Part shown: positions 7,553 to 18,330 of the stretch, piece by piece
How the letters are laid out: each line of letters opens with the position of its first letter
How positions within the stretch are numbered: position 1 is the first letter of the stretch
Assembly (NCBI RefSeq): GCF_030504625.1
Contig: NZ_JAUKWH010000002.1
Location: forward strand, 248,001-312,000
DNA from: Neisseria sp. MVDL19-042950
GTDB taxonomy: Bacteria; Pseudomonadota; Gammaproteobacteria; Burkholderiales; Neisseriaceae
Length of the DNA: 64,000 nucleotides
Direction of reading: 5' to 3'
The notes under the pieces: generated by a model
Databases searched by the model: none
What the model was told of the DNA's origin: nothing
The model's input: only the letters and a program-made list of their open reading frames with translations
Program-made: the position numbers and the translations under genes

Positions 7553-8980
7553 TCAAGCCAGTTTTGCTTTCAGCAATTCCTGCACCTGCTGCGGATTGGC
7601 TTTGCCTTTGCTGGCTTTCATCACTTGGCCCACCAGTGCATTAAAGGCTTTTTCCTTGCCGGCTTTGAATTCTTCCACCGATTTGGCGTTGTCCGCCAAC
7701 ACTTCGTCGATGATTTTCTCAATCGCACCGGTATCGGTCATTTGTTTCAAACCGTCGCGTTCGATAATGGCTTCGGCATCTAAATCGCTGCCCCACATCG
7801 CTTCAAACACCTGTTTGGCGAGTTTGTTGCTTAATGTGCCGTCGGCGATTTTCGCTACCAACCCGGCCAAGCGGTCGGCCTGAATCGGGCTTTCAGACAG
7901 GCTTAAACCTTCTTTGTTCAAGGTAGCAGCCAATTCGCCGTTCATCCAGTTTGCTACCAATTTACCTTGTCCGCTGGTTTGGGCGGCGGTTTCAAAGAAA
8001 GCGGCTTGTGAACGGCTGGCGGTCAACAAACGGGCATCGTAGTCGCTCACGCCGAAATCGCAGATAAAGCGTTGCGCCATTTCAGACGGCAGCTCCGGCA
8101 TTTCGCTGCGGGCGCGTTCCATTTGCTCGTCGGAAATGATCACCGGCAGCAAGTCGGGATCGGGGAAATAGCGGTAGTCGTGCGCATCTTCTTTCAGGCG
8201 CATCACGCGGGTTTCGCCTTTATCGGGGTCGAACAGCATCGTTGCCTGCTGTACTTTGCCGCCGTCTTCCAAAATCTCAATTTGGCTTTCCACTTCATAG
8301 TTAATCGCCTGCTCCAAGAAGCGGAAAGAGTTTAAGTTTTTGATTTCACGACGAGTACCGAATTCCTGCTGGCCTTTCGGGCGCACCGATACGTTGGCAT
8401 CGATACGGAACGAGCCTTCCGCCATATTGCCGTCGCAAATATCCAACCACGTTACCAAACCGTGTAAAGCTTTGGCATAAGCCACAGCCTCGGCGGCGGA
8501 ACGCATTTCCGGCTCGGAAACCACTTCCAGCAAAGGCGTACCGGCGCGGTTGAGGTCAATGCCCGTTGCACCGCTCAAACCTTCATGCACCGATTTGCCC
8601 GCATCTTCTTCCATGTGCGCACGGGTTACATTGATGGTTTTGACTTCGCCTCCCACCATAATCTCCAATTTGCCGTGTTCCACAATCGGCAAATCCAACT
8701 GGCTGATTTGATAGCCTTTGGGCAAATCGGGGTAAAAGTAGTTTTTACGGTCGAATACGTTTTTGCGGTTGATTTTCGCATCCAAAGCCAAACCGAGTTT
8801 GATGGCTTTTTCCACCACTTCGCGGTTCATCACCGGCAACACACCTGGCAAAGCGCATTCCACTACACTAGCATGCGCGTTCGGCTCGGCACCGAAAGCG
8901 GTAGAAGCACCGCTGAAAATTTTGGATTTGGTATTTAATTGGACATGGATTTCCAGTCCGATTACGGTTTCCCAGGTCAT
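7553..8980 (-). CDS. gatB: Asp-tRNA(Asn)/Glu-tRNA(Gln) amidotransferase subunit B
   Basis: A 475-residue subunit of the GatCAB enzyme, which converts Glu-tRNA(Gln) (and Asp-tRNA(Asn)) to the amide form. It binds the mischarged tRNA and activates it with ATP. The N-terminal [20 protein letters not shown] and the later [11 protein letters not shown] and [12 protein letters not shown] motifs are diagnostic. I set the start at the ATG 8978-8980 because the family begins [12 protein letters not shown]; the longer reading to 9079 overlaps the zeta-like gene. gatC and gatA lie upstream on the same strand, with a three-gene insert between gatA and gatB. Confidence 0.96.
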   Translation of the reverse strand: MTWETVIGLEIHVQLNTKSKIFSGASTAFGAEPNAHASVVECALPGVLPVMNREVVEKAIKLGLALDAKINRKNVFDRKNYFYPDLPKGYQISQLDLPIVEHGKLEIMVGGEVKTINVTRAHMEEDAGKSVHEGLSGATGIDLNRAGTPLLEVVSEPEMRSAAEAVAYAKALHGLVTWLDICDGNMAEGSFRIDANVSVRPKGQQEFGTRREIKNLNSFRFLEQAINYEVESQIEILEDGGKVQQATMLFDPDKGETRVMRLKEDAHDYRYFPDPDLLPVIISDEQMERARSEMPELPSEMAQRFICDFGVSDYDARLLTASRSQAAFFETAAQTSGQGKLVANWMNGELAATLNKEGLSLSESPIQADRLAGLVAKIADGTLSNKLAKQVFEAMWGSDLDAEAIIERDGLKQMTDTGAIEKIIDEVLADNAKSVEEFKAGKEKAFNALVGQVMKASKGKANPQQVQELLKAKLA

Positions 8981-9015
8981 AAAGAATCTTTCAAAATCAA
9001 AGAATATTTTAAAAT

Positions 9016-9645
9016 TTAAGTAGATAGGTCGGATATGAAACCCATATCCAGTAATTCTTGTTTTAACATTGCGCACCACTTAGGCAGTTTGGTTTCCATT
9101 TGCATCAGATTTTTATTGTGTAACCAAAAAATGATTTTAGGCTTGTCATCCGAATTATCGTAAATAAAGACCTCGTCACAAAACGGCAAAACTAAAGGCA
9201 GATTTGTCCGACTGATTTCATAACGATGCCGTATTGTCTGCTCGTCAATAAAATGTCCGCCCGCCGCTACTCGTGCAGCCACACGCTCTACGTTCAACTC
9301 CACATCGGCTACACCCACATAATTTAGCCGCACATAAAACCCGTATTGTTTGGCTTTTTTGATTCGCTGCACAATGGAATGGCCCGATAAAGTGGATTCC
9401 ATTGAAAAAGAAATACGCTTCTCTAAAGCAAATTTAAACAGCTTGAGTGCTTCTTTTTCCGCTTCAAAATCTACTGAACGTGGTGCTGCAGGATGAATTT
9501 GTGCCGCAATATGATCGGAATCGATAATGATTTGAACAGCATCCTGATTAAATGAACGCAATGTGGATTTTCCAGCACCATTCGTGCCACAGTAGAAAAC
9601 AGCTAAATTATTTGACGGCATATTTAATAACTTTTTCTTTGCCAT
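9016..9645 (-). CDS. Zeta toxin-like P-loop kinase/ATPase
   Basis: A 209-residue protein with Walker [10 protein letters not shown] (20-28), followed by IIIDSDHIA, then SMESTLSGH and a conserved [13 protein letters not shown] ... [12 protein letters not shown] stretch. This matches the zeta-like (COG4185-type) group, related to zeta toxins, which phosphorylate UDP-activated sugars. Whether this one is toxic is not shown. Its start overlaps the end of a 57-residue gene by 38 bases, an arrangement common for antitoxin-toxin pairs. It ends 35 bases before gatB. An alternative is a housekeeping small-molecule kinase. Confidence 0.75.
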   Translation of the reverse strand: MAKKKLLNMPSNNLAVFYCGTNGAGKSTLRSFNQDAVQIIIDSDHIAAQIHPAAPRSVDFEAEKEALKLFKFALEKRISFSMESTLSGHSIVQRIKKAKQYGFYVRLNYVGVADVELNVERVAARVAAGGHFIDEQTIRHRYEISRTNLPLVLPFCDEVFIYDNSDDKPKIIFWLHNKNLMQMETKLPKWCAMLKQELLDMGFISDLST

Positions 9646-9781
9646 CAGGATAATGACGTATCAAATCACCGTTCTCACGAAGGTATACCACAACTTCACG
9701 CTGTTTTTTATCTGCCATCCATGCGTTGAACACAACATGAAGCTGGCGTTGTTTTTCTAAAAGTTCTTCGCGCTTAGTCAT
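9608..9781 (-). CDS. 57-residue protein upstream of the zeta-like kinase; possible antitoxin
   Basis: A small gene found by translating the gap between the endonuclease and the kinase genes. It begins MTKREELLEKQRQLHVVFNA, continues with a charged stretch including [18 protein letters not shown] and ends in YAVK. AAGGAG lies six bases before the ATG, a strong ribosome binding site. It overlaps the kinase start by 38 bases, so translation is probably coupled. The N-terminal half should be helical and the C-terminal half strand-rich. It resembles no antitoxin I can name; the role is inferred from size and overlap. Confidence 0.7.
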   Translation of the reverse strand: MTKREELLEKQRQLHVVFNAWMADKKQREVVVYLRENGDLIRHYPDGKEKVIKYAVK

Positions 9782-9797
9782 TAGAAACTCCTTTTTA

Positions 9798-10586
9798 TTA
9801 CCAATCAGGATTATTTGGCATTACTTTCCTATACCGTCCTCGACCAGAAAATTCAATCATGTTTTGATCACGCAAAATTTGCAGCTGTTGGCGGATTTTG
9901 TCTTTAATGTGGTTGTTTTCAGGAAATTGGATAGCCAATTGCTGCTCAAACGCATACACCTGTTTTAACTCAAATTGCTCAGGCAGTTTTTCAATACATC
10001 TCATTATTGCCAAGAGCCAGCCCTTGTTTTTAGATTGCTGCTGCCTTAAAAACAAATTAGTCTGCCATTGCTCGTGTACTTTTTCAGGCTCAATGATTTG
10101 CTGCTTGTGAACCAACAGTATCTTGCCACCTTCAGGTAGTTTGCCGATATCAATTGTGCAACCTACCCATCCTGCTCGTTTGGCTGTTTCTGATAAAGGT
10201 TTGCGGCGGATAATCATATCGACAGTAATAAAATGCTTGGGAACAAGCATTAATTGCTGCACGGAATAATCTGATTTTCTGTACGACAGAAAAAAGAAGT
10301 TCGGGTTATCGTCGGCCTGAATACGCTCAATCATGGTTTGATATGCGCCATCATTGATTTTTTTACCTACTGATTTGCCGTTCTTGCTTTTCAATTCAAA
10401 TTGTTCTTCGCATTGATGGCAAAGAAAATCTTGTACAGGTCGGTTATTTTCTACCTTTTTAATTGGTTTGCGGCCGCAACTCGGGCAATAAACATTTTCG
10501 GCCATCCAGTTTTCCGACAACACACGGGCAATTTGAGATGCACTTTTATAGCCTTCGGCTAACCGAGTATTGAATTGCAAATTCAT
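9798..10586 (-). CDS. DpnI-type methyl-directed restriction endonuclease (Drg-like)
   Basis: A 262-residue homologue of DpnI, which cuts GATC only when the adenine is methylated. The PD-(D/E)XK site aligns exactly: D53, E64 and K66 in QDFLCHQC ... EQFELKSK. The zinc ligands C34, C37, C56 and C59 are present. The segment NDGAYQTMIERIQADDNPNF and the C-terminal winged helix (KIRQQLQILRDQNMIEFSGR) match DpnI closely. The neisserial dam-replacing gene drg encodes such an enzyme. A DUS lies immediately before the ATG and supplies GAGG. It lies 36 bases after gatA and 16 bases before the small gene, so the three-gene insert looks like one unit. Confidence 0.92.
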   Translation of the reverse strand: MNLQFNTRLAEGYKSASQIARVLSENWMAENVYCPSCGRKPIKKVENNRPVQDFLCHQCEEQFELKSKNGKSVGKKINDGAYQTMIERIQADDNPNFFFLSYRKSDYSVQQLMLVPKHFITVDMIIRRKPLSETAKRAGWVGCTIDIGKLPEGGKILLVHKQQIIEPEKVHEQWQTNLFLRQQQSKNKGWLLAIMRCIEKLPEQFELKQVYAFEQQLAIQFPENNHIKDKIRQQLQILRDQNMIEFSGRGRYRKVMPNNPDW

Positions 10587-10599
10587 TTTCAGACGGCCT
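10586..10599 (-). promoter_or_regulatory. DUS doubling as ribosome binding site of the DpnI-type gene
   Basis: On the minus strand the uptake sequence GAGGCCGTCTGAAA runs straight into the ATG. No other purine-rich site is visible, so its GAGG, ten bases before the start, is the likely ribosome contact. Confidence 0.5.
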
Positions 10600-10622
10600 C
10601 ATTATTTTCAGGTAGCCCTCTA

Positions 10623-12077
10623 TTAAACTCCGGCAGGCGTCTTAATATGCCATTCACTCTCCAACTGCATCTGATGCGCCACGCCCAGCAATTTCGCTTC
10701 GGCAAAATAATTGCCAATCAATTGCACGCCAATCGGTAGGCCGTCTGAAGAGAAGCCTGCGGGGAGGGTCATGGCGGGGAGGCCGGCGAGGTTGACGGCA
10801 ATGGTGTAGATGTCGCTCAGATACATTTGCACGGGGTCGTTGATGTCGCTGCCCAGTTTAGGCGCGGCGGTCGGTGCGGTCGGTGCAAGGATGATGTCGC
10901 ATTGCTGTAAGGCCGTCTGAAAATTGTTGGCGACCAAGCGGCGCAGTTTTTGGGCTTTCAGGTAGTAAGCATCATAGTAGCCGTGGCTGAGTACATAGGT
11001 GCCGATCATGATGCGGCGTTTGACTTCGCTGCCGAAACCTTCGGCGCGGGTATTGCTGTACAGCTCTTCCAAGTTGCCGAACTGCTCGGCGCGGTGGCCG
11101 TAGCGCACGCCGTCGTAGCGCGACAGGTTGGTGCTGGCTTCGGCGGAGGCGAGTACATAATAAGCGGGGATGGAAAGCTCGGTTTGCGGCAGGCTCACTT
11201 CTATCATTTCCGCGCCTTGTGCTTTTAATAGGTCGATGGCCGTCTGAACGGTTTTTTGTACGTCTGCTCTCATGCCTTCGCCGAAATATTCTTTGGGCAG
11301 GCCGACTTTCAAGCCTTTAAGGGGTTGGTTCAGGTCTCGGGTGTAGTCTTCTTTGGCGCGTTCCAAGCTGGTGGAATCGCGTTCGTCAAAGCTTGCCATG
11401 GCGTTGAGCAGAATGGCGCAGTCTTCGGCGGTTTGCGCCATCGGGCCGGCTTGATCGAAGCTGGAGGCGTAAGCCACCATGCCGAAACGGGAAACTACGC
11501 CGTAAGTGGGTTTCAGGCCGGTGATGCCGCAATGTGAGGCGGGTTGGCGGATGGAGCCGCCGGTGTCTGAGCCTAAAGCTGCCGGTGCCAAACGGGCCGC
11601 TACCACGGCTGCGGAACCGCCGGAAGAACCGCCGGGCACGTTTTCTAAATTCCACGGGTTTTTGGTGGCGCCGTAGAACGAAGTTTCGTTAGTCGACCCC
11701 ATGGCAAATTCATCCATATTGGTGCGGCCGAGGGTTACCATGCCTTCGTTGAGCAGGTTTTGAACCACTGTAGCTGTGTAAGGGGAAATGAAATTGTCGA
11801 GCATTTTGCTGGAGCAGGCGCTTTTCCAGCCTTTTTGGCAGAAGATGTCTTTATAGGCAATGGGTACGCCGGTGAGAATGCCTGCGTTGCCGGAGGCGAT
11901 GCGCTCGTCTGCAGCTTTGGCTTCGGCGAGCGTGAGGTCTTTGTCTAAAGTGATGTAGCCGTTGATGGCGGGGTTTCGGGCATCAATGGCGTTTAAGTAT
12001 TCTTGTGCCAGCTCGGTGGAGGAGATTTGTTTGTTTTGCAGCAGTTCGCTAGCCTGTTTTAAGGTATATTGAGTCAT
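10623..12077 (-). CDS. gatA: Asp-tRNA(Asn)/Glu-tRNA(Gln) amidotransferase subunit A
   Basis: A 484-residue amidase-signature enzyme that frees ammonia from glutamine for GatB. The catalytic triad is visible: K76 in [10 protein letters not shown], the cis-serine S151 in PGGSSGGS and the nucleophile S175 in [12 protein letters not shown]. The spacings equal those of characterised GatA proteins. It lies downstream of gatC across an inverted DUS. The DpnI/zeta insert follows it, so gatA and gatB are no longer adjacent. Confidence 0.97.
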   Translation of the reverse strand: MTQYTLKQASELLQNKQISSTELAQEYLNAIDARNPAINGYITLDKDLTLAEAKAADERIASGNAGILTGVPIAYKDIFCQKGWKSACSSKMLDNFISPYTATVVQNLLNEGMVTLGRTNMDEFAMGSTNETSFYGATKNPWNLENVPGGSSGGSAAVVAARLAPAALGSDTGGSIRQPASHCGITGLKPTYGVVSRFGMVAYASSFDQAGPMAQTAEDCAILLNAMASFDERDSTSLERAKEDYTRDLNQPLKGLKVGLPKEYFGEGMRADVQKTVQTAIDLLKAQGAEMIEVSLPQTELSIPAYYVLASAEASTNLSRYDGVRYGHRAEQFGNLEELYSNTRAEGFGSEVKRRIMIGTYVLSHGYYDAYYLKAQKLRRLVANNFQTALQQCDIILAPTAPTAAPKLGSDINDPVQMYLSDIYTIAVNLAGLPAMTLPAGFSSDGLPIGVQLIGNYFAEAKLLGVAHQMQLESEWHIKTPAGV

Positions 12078-12093
12078 GTTCGTCTTTCAACCA

Positions 12094-12140
12094 TTTTTCA
12101 GACGGCCTTTGAAGTATATGATTGAAGAGGCCGTCTTAAA
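12094..12140. terminator. Imperfect inverted DUS pair between gatC and gatA
   Basis: TTTTTCAGACGGCCT faces GAGGCCGTCTTAAAA across a loop of about 17 bases. The right copy has a changed base (CTT for CTG). It could partly end the gatC transcript before gatA. Confidence 0.5.
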
Positions 12141-12192
12141 ATATTGTGAATTTGCGCCGGTACCAAATTTAGATATTATCCGTCTGGCTTTA

Positions 12193-12483
12193 TTATTCTT
12201 CAATCACTTGAGGTACGATATATAGGCGGTTGCGCACTTCGGGTGCGACTGCTTGATATTCGGCGGCATGGTCGGTTTCTGTAACGGTATCTTCCCGTAG
12301 GCGTAGAGCTAATTCATGTGGATGGGCCATGGGTTCAACGCCTTCGGTATCAACGGTTTGCATTTTTTCTACTAAAGCAAAAATATCATTTAATTCTTGA
12401 AAATTTTGCGCTTTTTCTTCTTCTGTAAGGCTCAGGCGGGAAAGTTTGGCTATTTTTTCCACATCACTTAAGGTCAGGGCCAT
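12193..12483 (-). CDS. gatC: Asp-tRNA(Asn)/Glu-tRNA(Gln) amidotransferase subunit C
   Basis: A 96-residue small subunit that wraps around GatA and GatB and stabilises the complex. The N-terminal LSDVEKIAKLSRLSLTEEEK and the central VDTEGVEPMAHPHE are typical. It is the first gene of the gat series on the minus strand and is divergent from mreB. Length is normal. Confidence 0.95.
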   Translation of the reverse strand: MALTLSDVEKIAKLSRLSLTEEEKAQNFQELNDIFALVEKMQTVDTEGVEPMAHPHELALRLREDTVTETDHAAEYQAVAPEVRNRLYIVPQVIEE

Positions 12484-12677
12484 AAAAAAATCCTTAATTT
12501 TCGATTAGCAAAATACTTAATATAAGGTATCATTGCGTGTTTCTTCAATGAAGCAAAGAATTATAACCGAAAACCAATGCTGCGGCATGGCGAATTTCAG
12601 CAAGTTCCACTTCAAGCAGGCCGTCTGAAAAGCCATGCCCATCCGCTTTCTGCATCCCTTAAAAATATTGTTATTGA

Positions 12678-13742
<1,065 letters not shown>

Positions 13743-13762
13743 TTTTGAATGCCGCCTGAGCC

Positions 13763-14632
13763 ATGTCCGAACCGTCTTTAAATTTTGCACAAAAAGGCAT
13801 TAAACCTGTTAGCAAACTGATCGTGTTGTCCATTGTCAGTATTGCTTTGATGATGCTGGATAGTCGTTATTCGGCTGTGCAACATGCTAAAGGGTATGTG
13901 GCAACTGTGCTTTATCCGTTGCAATGGTTGGCCAACCAACCGGTGCAGTTGTATCGATATACGAATGGTTTTTTACAGTCGCAAGTCAATTTAATGGCGG
14001 ATAACCAACGTTTGGTAGCTGAAAATGGCCGTCTGAAAACATTACTTAGCCAAGCTGAATTACACCAGCGGGAATTGGGTGAGTTGAAAAAACTGCAAGG
14101 TTTGCAGCAAAACGGTATTCAGGCAACAGGCAGTGCAGAAGTTATTTCCAATGGTAAAGATCCTCTGTCCGACAAATTGATTTTGAACAAAGGCAGTCAA
14201 AGCGGTTTGCGAGCCGGAGATGCGGTCATTGATCAAAACGGTTTGATTGGACAAATAACGCAAGTGCAATCGCTTAGCGCCGAATTAACATTGATTACCA
14301 ATAGCAAAATGGTTATTCCCGTTATGGTCGCCAGAACAGGGGAGCGAAGCCTTCTTTATGGAAATGGCGGCACAGTGAATTTACGTTATTTTCCTGCCGA
14401 TGCTGATTTGCGACCTAAAGATATTTTAGTTACTTCGGGTTTGGATAGTGTATATCCGGCAGGAATTCCCGTAGCGGAAATTCAGCAAGCAGTAAAATCT
14501 TCCGGCATGCCGTATTACCGGGTTTCACTGATGCCGTTGGCTGCATTTAGAAGCAGTAAATACGTATTGACTTTGCCGCAGCAAACACCGCCCCTTCAAT
14601 TATCGACACCGCCAGTAGAGCGTAATCCTTAG
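13763..14632 (+). CDS. mreC: Rod shape-determining protein MreC
   Basis: A 289-residue inner membrane protein with one N-terminal transmembrane segment (about residues 17-33), a coiled coil near 70-105 and a periplasmic beta domain. The motif ISNGKDPLSDKLILNKGSQSG and the later VTSGLDSVYPAGIPV are family hallmarks. It links MreB to the periplasmic elongation enzymes. It starts 20 bases after mreB in the same direction. Confidence 0.95.
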   Translation: MSEPSLNFAQKGIKPVSKLIVLSIVSIALMMLDSRYSAVQHAKGYVATVLYPLQWLANQPVQLYRYTNGFLQSQVNLMADNQRLVAENGRLKTLLSQAELHQRELGELKKLQGLQQNGIQATGSAEVISNGKDPLSDKLILNKGSQSGLRAGDAVIDQNGLIGQITQVQSLSAELTLITNSKMVIPVMVARTGERSLLYGNGGTVNLRYFPADADLRPKDILVTSGLDSVYPAGIPVAEIQQAVKSSGMPYYRVSLMPLAAFRSSKYVLTLPQQTPPLQLSTPPVERNP

Positions 14633-14640
14633 TCTGCATC

Positions 14641-15141
14641 ATGACTGATTTTGAAGATTTTCATAGCCGTGTGCCAAAACGCATTGTCATTTCCAGCTTC
14701 ATTGTTGTCATGTTGCTGGATTTTATGCCGTTTCCGTTTGAAGTGTTTTTTTGGCTACCGGAATTTACCGCACTGATTCTGCTTTATTGGGCACTTCATC
14801 GACCTCAGCTTATAGGGGTAGGTGCGGCCTTCCCGATCGGTTTATTGATCGATATAGGTACCGCAGCTCCTCTCGGAATGCATGCATTGTCTTATATGTT
14901 GATGGTATTTATTATCCAGCAACGACAAAGGCAGATTGTATTATACAGTTACGGCTTTCAAGCTGTTGCGGCATTAGGAGCGTTGTTTTGTAACCGTATA
15001 GTATTGGCACTTATACGGTTGTTGCAAGATCATCGATTTACCGATTTGCCCGGCTTTATCGCGCCTTTTGTCGGGGCATTACTGTGGCCGTTGTTAAGCA
15101 AAGTCATGCTCACGATTCTCAATTCACGTCGTCTCCGCTGA
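14641..15141 (+). CDS. mreD: Rod shape-determining protein MreD
   Basis: A 166-residue inner membrane protein with about five hydrophobic segments, fitting MreD in length and layout. PFPFEVFFWLPEFTALILLY near the N-terminus is characteristic. It is part of the elongasome with MreB and MreC. Its TGA stop overlaps the ATG of mrdA by one base, so the two are translationally coupled. Confidence 0.93.
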   Translation: MTDFEDFHSRVPKRIVISSFIVVMLLDFMPFPFEVFFWLPEFTALILLYWALHRPQLIGVGAAFPIGLLIDIGTAAPLGMHALSYMLMVFIIQQRQRQIVLYSYGFQAVAALGALFCNRIVLALIRLLQDHRFTDLPGFIAPFVGALLWPLLSKVMLTILNSRRLR

Positions 15142-17195
15142 TGAAAACACTCCGTCAATATCGTGAACCCACACCGGATACAGCAACCAGCCAAAGAGAT
15201 TATCTCCTGCGGCTGGTTGTGGCATTTGCATTAATCGTGGTTCTTTTTATGGTGTTACTGGGGCGTTTTGTTTATCTACAAATATTCAAACATGAAGAAT
15301 ATGTGGTTAAAGCCAATACAAACCGCATTTCTTTAGTACCAACCGCTCCAATACGGGGGCAAGTTGTTGATGTAAACGGTGTAGTGTTGGCACATAATTA
15401 TCCTGCCTATTCACTTGAAATAGTTCCAAGCCAGCTGGAAGGCAAAATAGATGACACGATAGAAGCATTGCGCCGTTATGTGGAAATTACCGATGGTGAT
15501 TTGAAGCGTTTCAAAAAATTTCGTACAGAGTTTCGCTCTTACGAAAATATCCCGCTTAAACTTAAGTTGCGACCCGAGGAAGCGGCAAGATTGGCTGCGC
15601 AGCTCTATCATTTTAAAGGTGTCGAAATCAATGCACGTACGTTCCGCGAGTATCCCTATCCTGAATTGACGGCTCATTTTCTCGGGTATATCGGCCGAAT
15701 TAGTGATCGTGATCAAAAAAAGATTGATGAAGATAATTTAACGGCTCTGTATCGGGGAAGCACCCATATCGGTAAATCGGGACTGGAAAGTTTCTATGAA
15801 CGCCAGCTACACGGGTCTCCCGGTTATCAGGAAGTGGAAAAAGATGCTTATGGCAATGTGGTTAGGATATTGAAAACCGTGCCTTCTAAAACCGGACAAA
15901 CATTGCGTTTGGCGATGGATATCCGTATGCAGCAAGAGGCAGACCGTCTTTTAAGCGGTCGAAGAGGAGCGATTATTGCTATCGATCCGCAAACTGGCGG
16001 AGTGCTGGCATTTGTGTCTAAGCCTTCATTTGATCCTAACTTATTTATTGACGGTATTGATGCTGAAAACTGGAAACGGTTGAATGAAGATTGGGAGCGT
16101 CCATTAATTAACAGGGTTACCCAAGGACTGTATCCTCCGGGTTCCACATTTAAACCTTTCATGGGCATGGCTTTACTGGAAAGTGGAAAAATTACTCAAG
16201 ATACCATAGTACCTGCTCCCGGAGCTTGGAGTATTCCCGGGTCCCGTCATTTGTTTCGGGATTCAGTACGGCGCGGACATGGTTCTGCCAATTTAAGTAA
16301 AGCGATTCAAGTGTCTTCGGATACATTTTTCTACCGTTTGGGATACGAATTAGGTATTGATAAAACCGTTCCCTATTTAGCTGAATTCGGCTTGGGAGAT
16401 CAAACAGGTATTGATTTGCCGCATGAGTACAGAGGCGTATTGCCATCTAGAGAATGGAAAGCCAAACGTTTCGCCAAAGCCAAGAGTGAGTCTGCACGTA
16501 TATGGAATCCGTCCGAAATGGTTTCAGTCAGTATCGGGCAGGGTTATAACGCGTATACGCCCTTACAAATGGCCCATGCTACTGCATCATTAGCTAATAA
16601 CGGGGTAGTATACCGACCTCATTTGGTAAAAGAGTTGCTAAACCACGAACGTCGCGAGATTACATTGATTGATCCTAAACCGGTACGTACCATTCCGTTT
16701 CAGCAGAGTAACTTTGAATATATTAAACAAGCTATGGCCAAAGTATTGCAACCGGGTGGAACGGCACACCGCATAGGTTACGGTATGCCGTATAGCATGG
16801 GAGGGAAAACTGGCACGGCACAAGTAGTACAGATTAAGCAGGGGCAGAAGTATAATGCTGCCTCACTTGCCGAACAACACCGTGACCATGCTTGGTTTAT
16901 TTCATTCGCTCCGGTCGAAAAGCCACAAATTGCTATTGCCGTTTTGCTTGAAAATGGTGGTTGGGGGGCAAGCGCTGCACCGTTGGCTCGAAGTTTAACG
17001 GATTTTTATTTATTGAAATTGAAAACAGGGCAAGATATGCCGATAGGCATGCCTGCCGCCATTAAGGAGAAGCAAGCAGAAGATAATGCGTCAACAGCAG
17101 CGAGTGAACCTATTGTAAAAAATCCTGTTCCATCTGTTTTTCAGACGGCCTATGATGCTGTGAAAGCCCAGTCGGCATCCGGAGCTATAAAATGA
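15141..17195 (+). CDS. mrdA: Penicillin-binding protein 2 (MrdA), elongation transpeptidase
   Basis: A 684-residue class B penicillin-binding protein that cross-links peptidoglycan during elongation. There is one transmembrane helix near residues 23-45. The active-site serine S335 is in GSTFKP, the second motif is SSD in QVSSDTFFY, and the third is KTGTAQ. I start at the ATG overlapping the mreD stop; an upstream in-frame start would lie inside mreD. A DUS occurs in frame near the C-terminus (VFQTAYDA). It works with RodA, whose gene overlaps its end. Confidence 0.96.
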   Translation: MKTLRQYREPTPDTATSQRDYLLRLVVAFALIVVLFMVLLGRFVYLQIFKHEEYVVKANTNRISLVPTAPIRGQVVDVNGVVLAHNYPAYSLEIVPSQLEGKIDDTIEALRRYVEITDGDLKRFKKFRTEFRSYENIPLKLKLRPEEAARLAAQLYHFKGVEINARTFREYPYPELTAHFLGYIGRISDRDQKKIDEDNLTALYRGSTHIGKSGLESFYERQLHGSPGYQEVEKDAYGNVVRILKTVPSKTGQTLRLAMDIRMQQEADRLLSGRRGAIIAIDPQTGGVLAFVSKPSFDPNLFIDGIDAENWKRLNEDWERPLINRVTQGLYPPGSTFKPFMGMALLESGKITQDTIVPAPGAWSIPGSRHLFRDSVRRGHGSANLSKAIQVSSDTFFYRLGYELGIDKTVPYLAEFGLGDQTGIDLPHEYRGVLPSREWKAKRFAKAKSESARIWNPSEMVSVSIGQGYNAYTPLQMAHATASLANNGVVYRPHLVKELLNHERREITLIDPKPVRTIPFQQSNFEYIKQAMAKVLQPGGTAHRIGYGMPYSMGGKTGTAQVVQIKQGQKYNAASLAEQHRDHAWFISFAPVEKPQIAIAVLLENGGWGASAAPLARSLTDFYLLKLKTGQDMPIGMPAAIKEKQAEDNASTAASEPIVKNPVPSVFQTAYDAVKAQSASGAIK

Positions 17196-18301
17196 ATATA
17201 AATGAAGAAACTATGTTGGGGAAAATTAGGCGCATTATCTGGGAGCCTATGGATCCATGGCTGTTCTACGCTATGTTGGCCATTTATATCATGAGCCTGT
17301 TCTTGTTGTATTCTGCTGATGGGCAAGCAATTGATCAGCTCGAAAATAAAACCATTCATACAATATTGGCTTTTATTTTACTGTGGTTTATCGCCCGTGC
17401 ACGTCCACAGGTTTTGGCATCTTTTGCTCTGCCAATGTATGCAACCGGTGTGATTTTGTTGTTAGGCGTGCATTTCTTCGGTGTAACAGTTAATGGTTCC
17501 ACCCGTTGGCTGAATATCGGTATAGGCCGTATTCAACCGTCTGAGATCATGAAAATAGCATTGCCGATGATGGTGGCTTGGTATTTTCAAAAATATGAAA
17601 TGTCGCTACGTTGGTATCACTATTTAGGTGCATTAATGTTGGTATTGGTGCCGGGGGCGTTGATTTTAAAACAACCCGATTTAGGTACGGCTACATTAAT
17701 TATGGCATCCGGTTTATTCGTTATTTTTTTTGCGGGATTGCCATGGAAAGTTATTTTTACTGCCATCATCGGTTTTATGGCCGCATTACCGTTAATTTGG
17801 AATTACGGCATGCATGATTACCAGAAAACCCGAGTGATGACCTTGCTTGACCCTACGCAAGACCCTTTAGGTGCCGGCTATCATATCATTCAATCCATGA
17901 TTGCTATCGGTTCTGGTGGTATTTGGGGAAAAGGGTGGCTAAATGGCACGCAAACCCATTTGGACTATATTCCTGAAGCAACTACAGATTTTATTTTTGC
18001 AGTTTATGGTGAAGAATTCGGTTTAATCGGTAATGTTTTATTGTTGGTAATTTACCTGTTAATCCTCGGACGCGGTTTATATATTGCAGCTAAAGCACCT
18101 ACACTTTATAGCCGTACGCTGGCCGGTGCATTAACGATGACATTTTTTTGTTATGCTTTTGTGAATATGGGCATGGTCAGTGGTATTCTACCTGTAGTTG
18201 GTGTTCCACTGCCATTGGTTAGCTATGGTGGCACAGCAACATTATCGATTATGGTGGTGCTGGCATTATTGATGAGTATAGGCAATCAACGCCGTAATTA
18301 A
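17192..18301 (+). CDS. rodA: Peptidoglycan polymerase RodA (MrdB)
   Basis: A 369-residue SEDS-family protein with about ten membrane segments, which polymerises glycan strands from lipid II with PBP2. LKQPDLGTATLIMASG, PEATTDFIFAVYGEEFGLIG and GVPLPLVSYGGTA are diagnostic. The ATG overlaps the mrdA stop by four bases (ATGA). An internal ATG at codon 8 is a possible alternative start. It closes the elongation cluster. Confidence 0.96.
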   Translation: MNINEETMLGKIRRIIWEPMDPWLFYAMLAIYIMSLFLLYSADGQAIDQLENKTIHTILAFILLWFIARARPQVLASFALPMYATGVILLLGVHFFGVTVNGSTRWLNIGIGRIQPSEIMKIALPMMVAWYFQKYEMSLRWYHYLGALMLVLVPGALILKQPDLGTATLIMASGLFVIFFAGLPWKVIFTAIIGFMAALPLIWNYGMHDYQKTRVMTLLDPTQDPLGAGYHIIQSMIAIGSGGIWGKGWLNGTQTHLDYIPEATTDFIFAVYGEEFGLIGNVLLLVIYLLILGRGLYIAAKAPTLYSRTLAGALTMTFFCYAFVNMGMVSGILPVVGVPLPLVSYGGTATLSIMVVLALLMSIGNQRRN

Positions 18302-18330
18302 GATATGACGATAATAAAAGGATACACACG

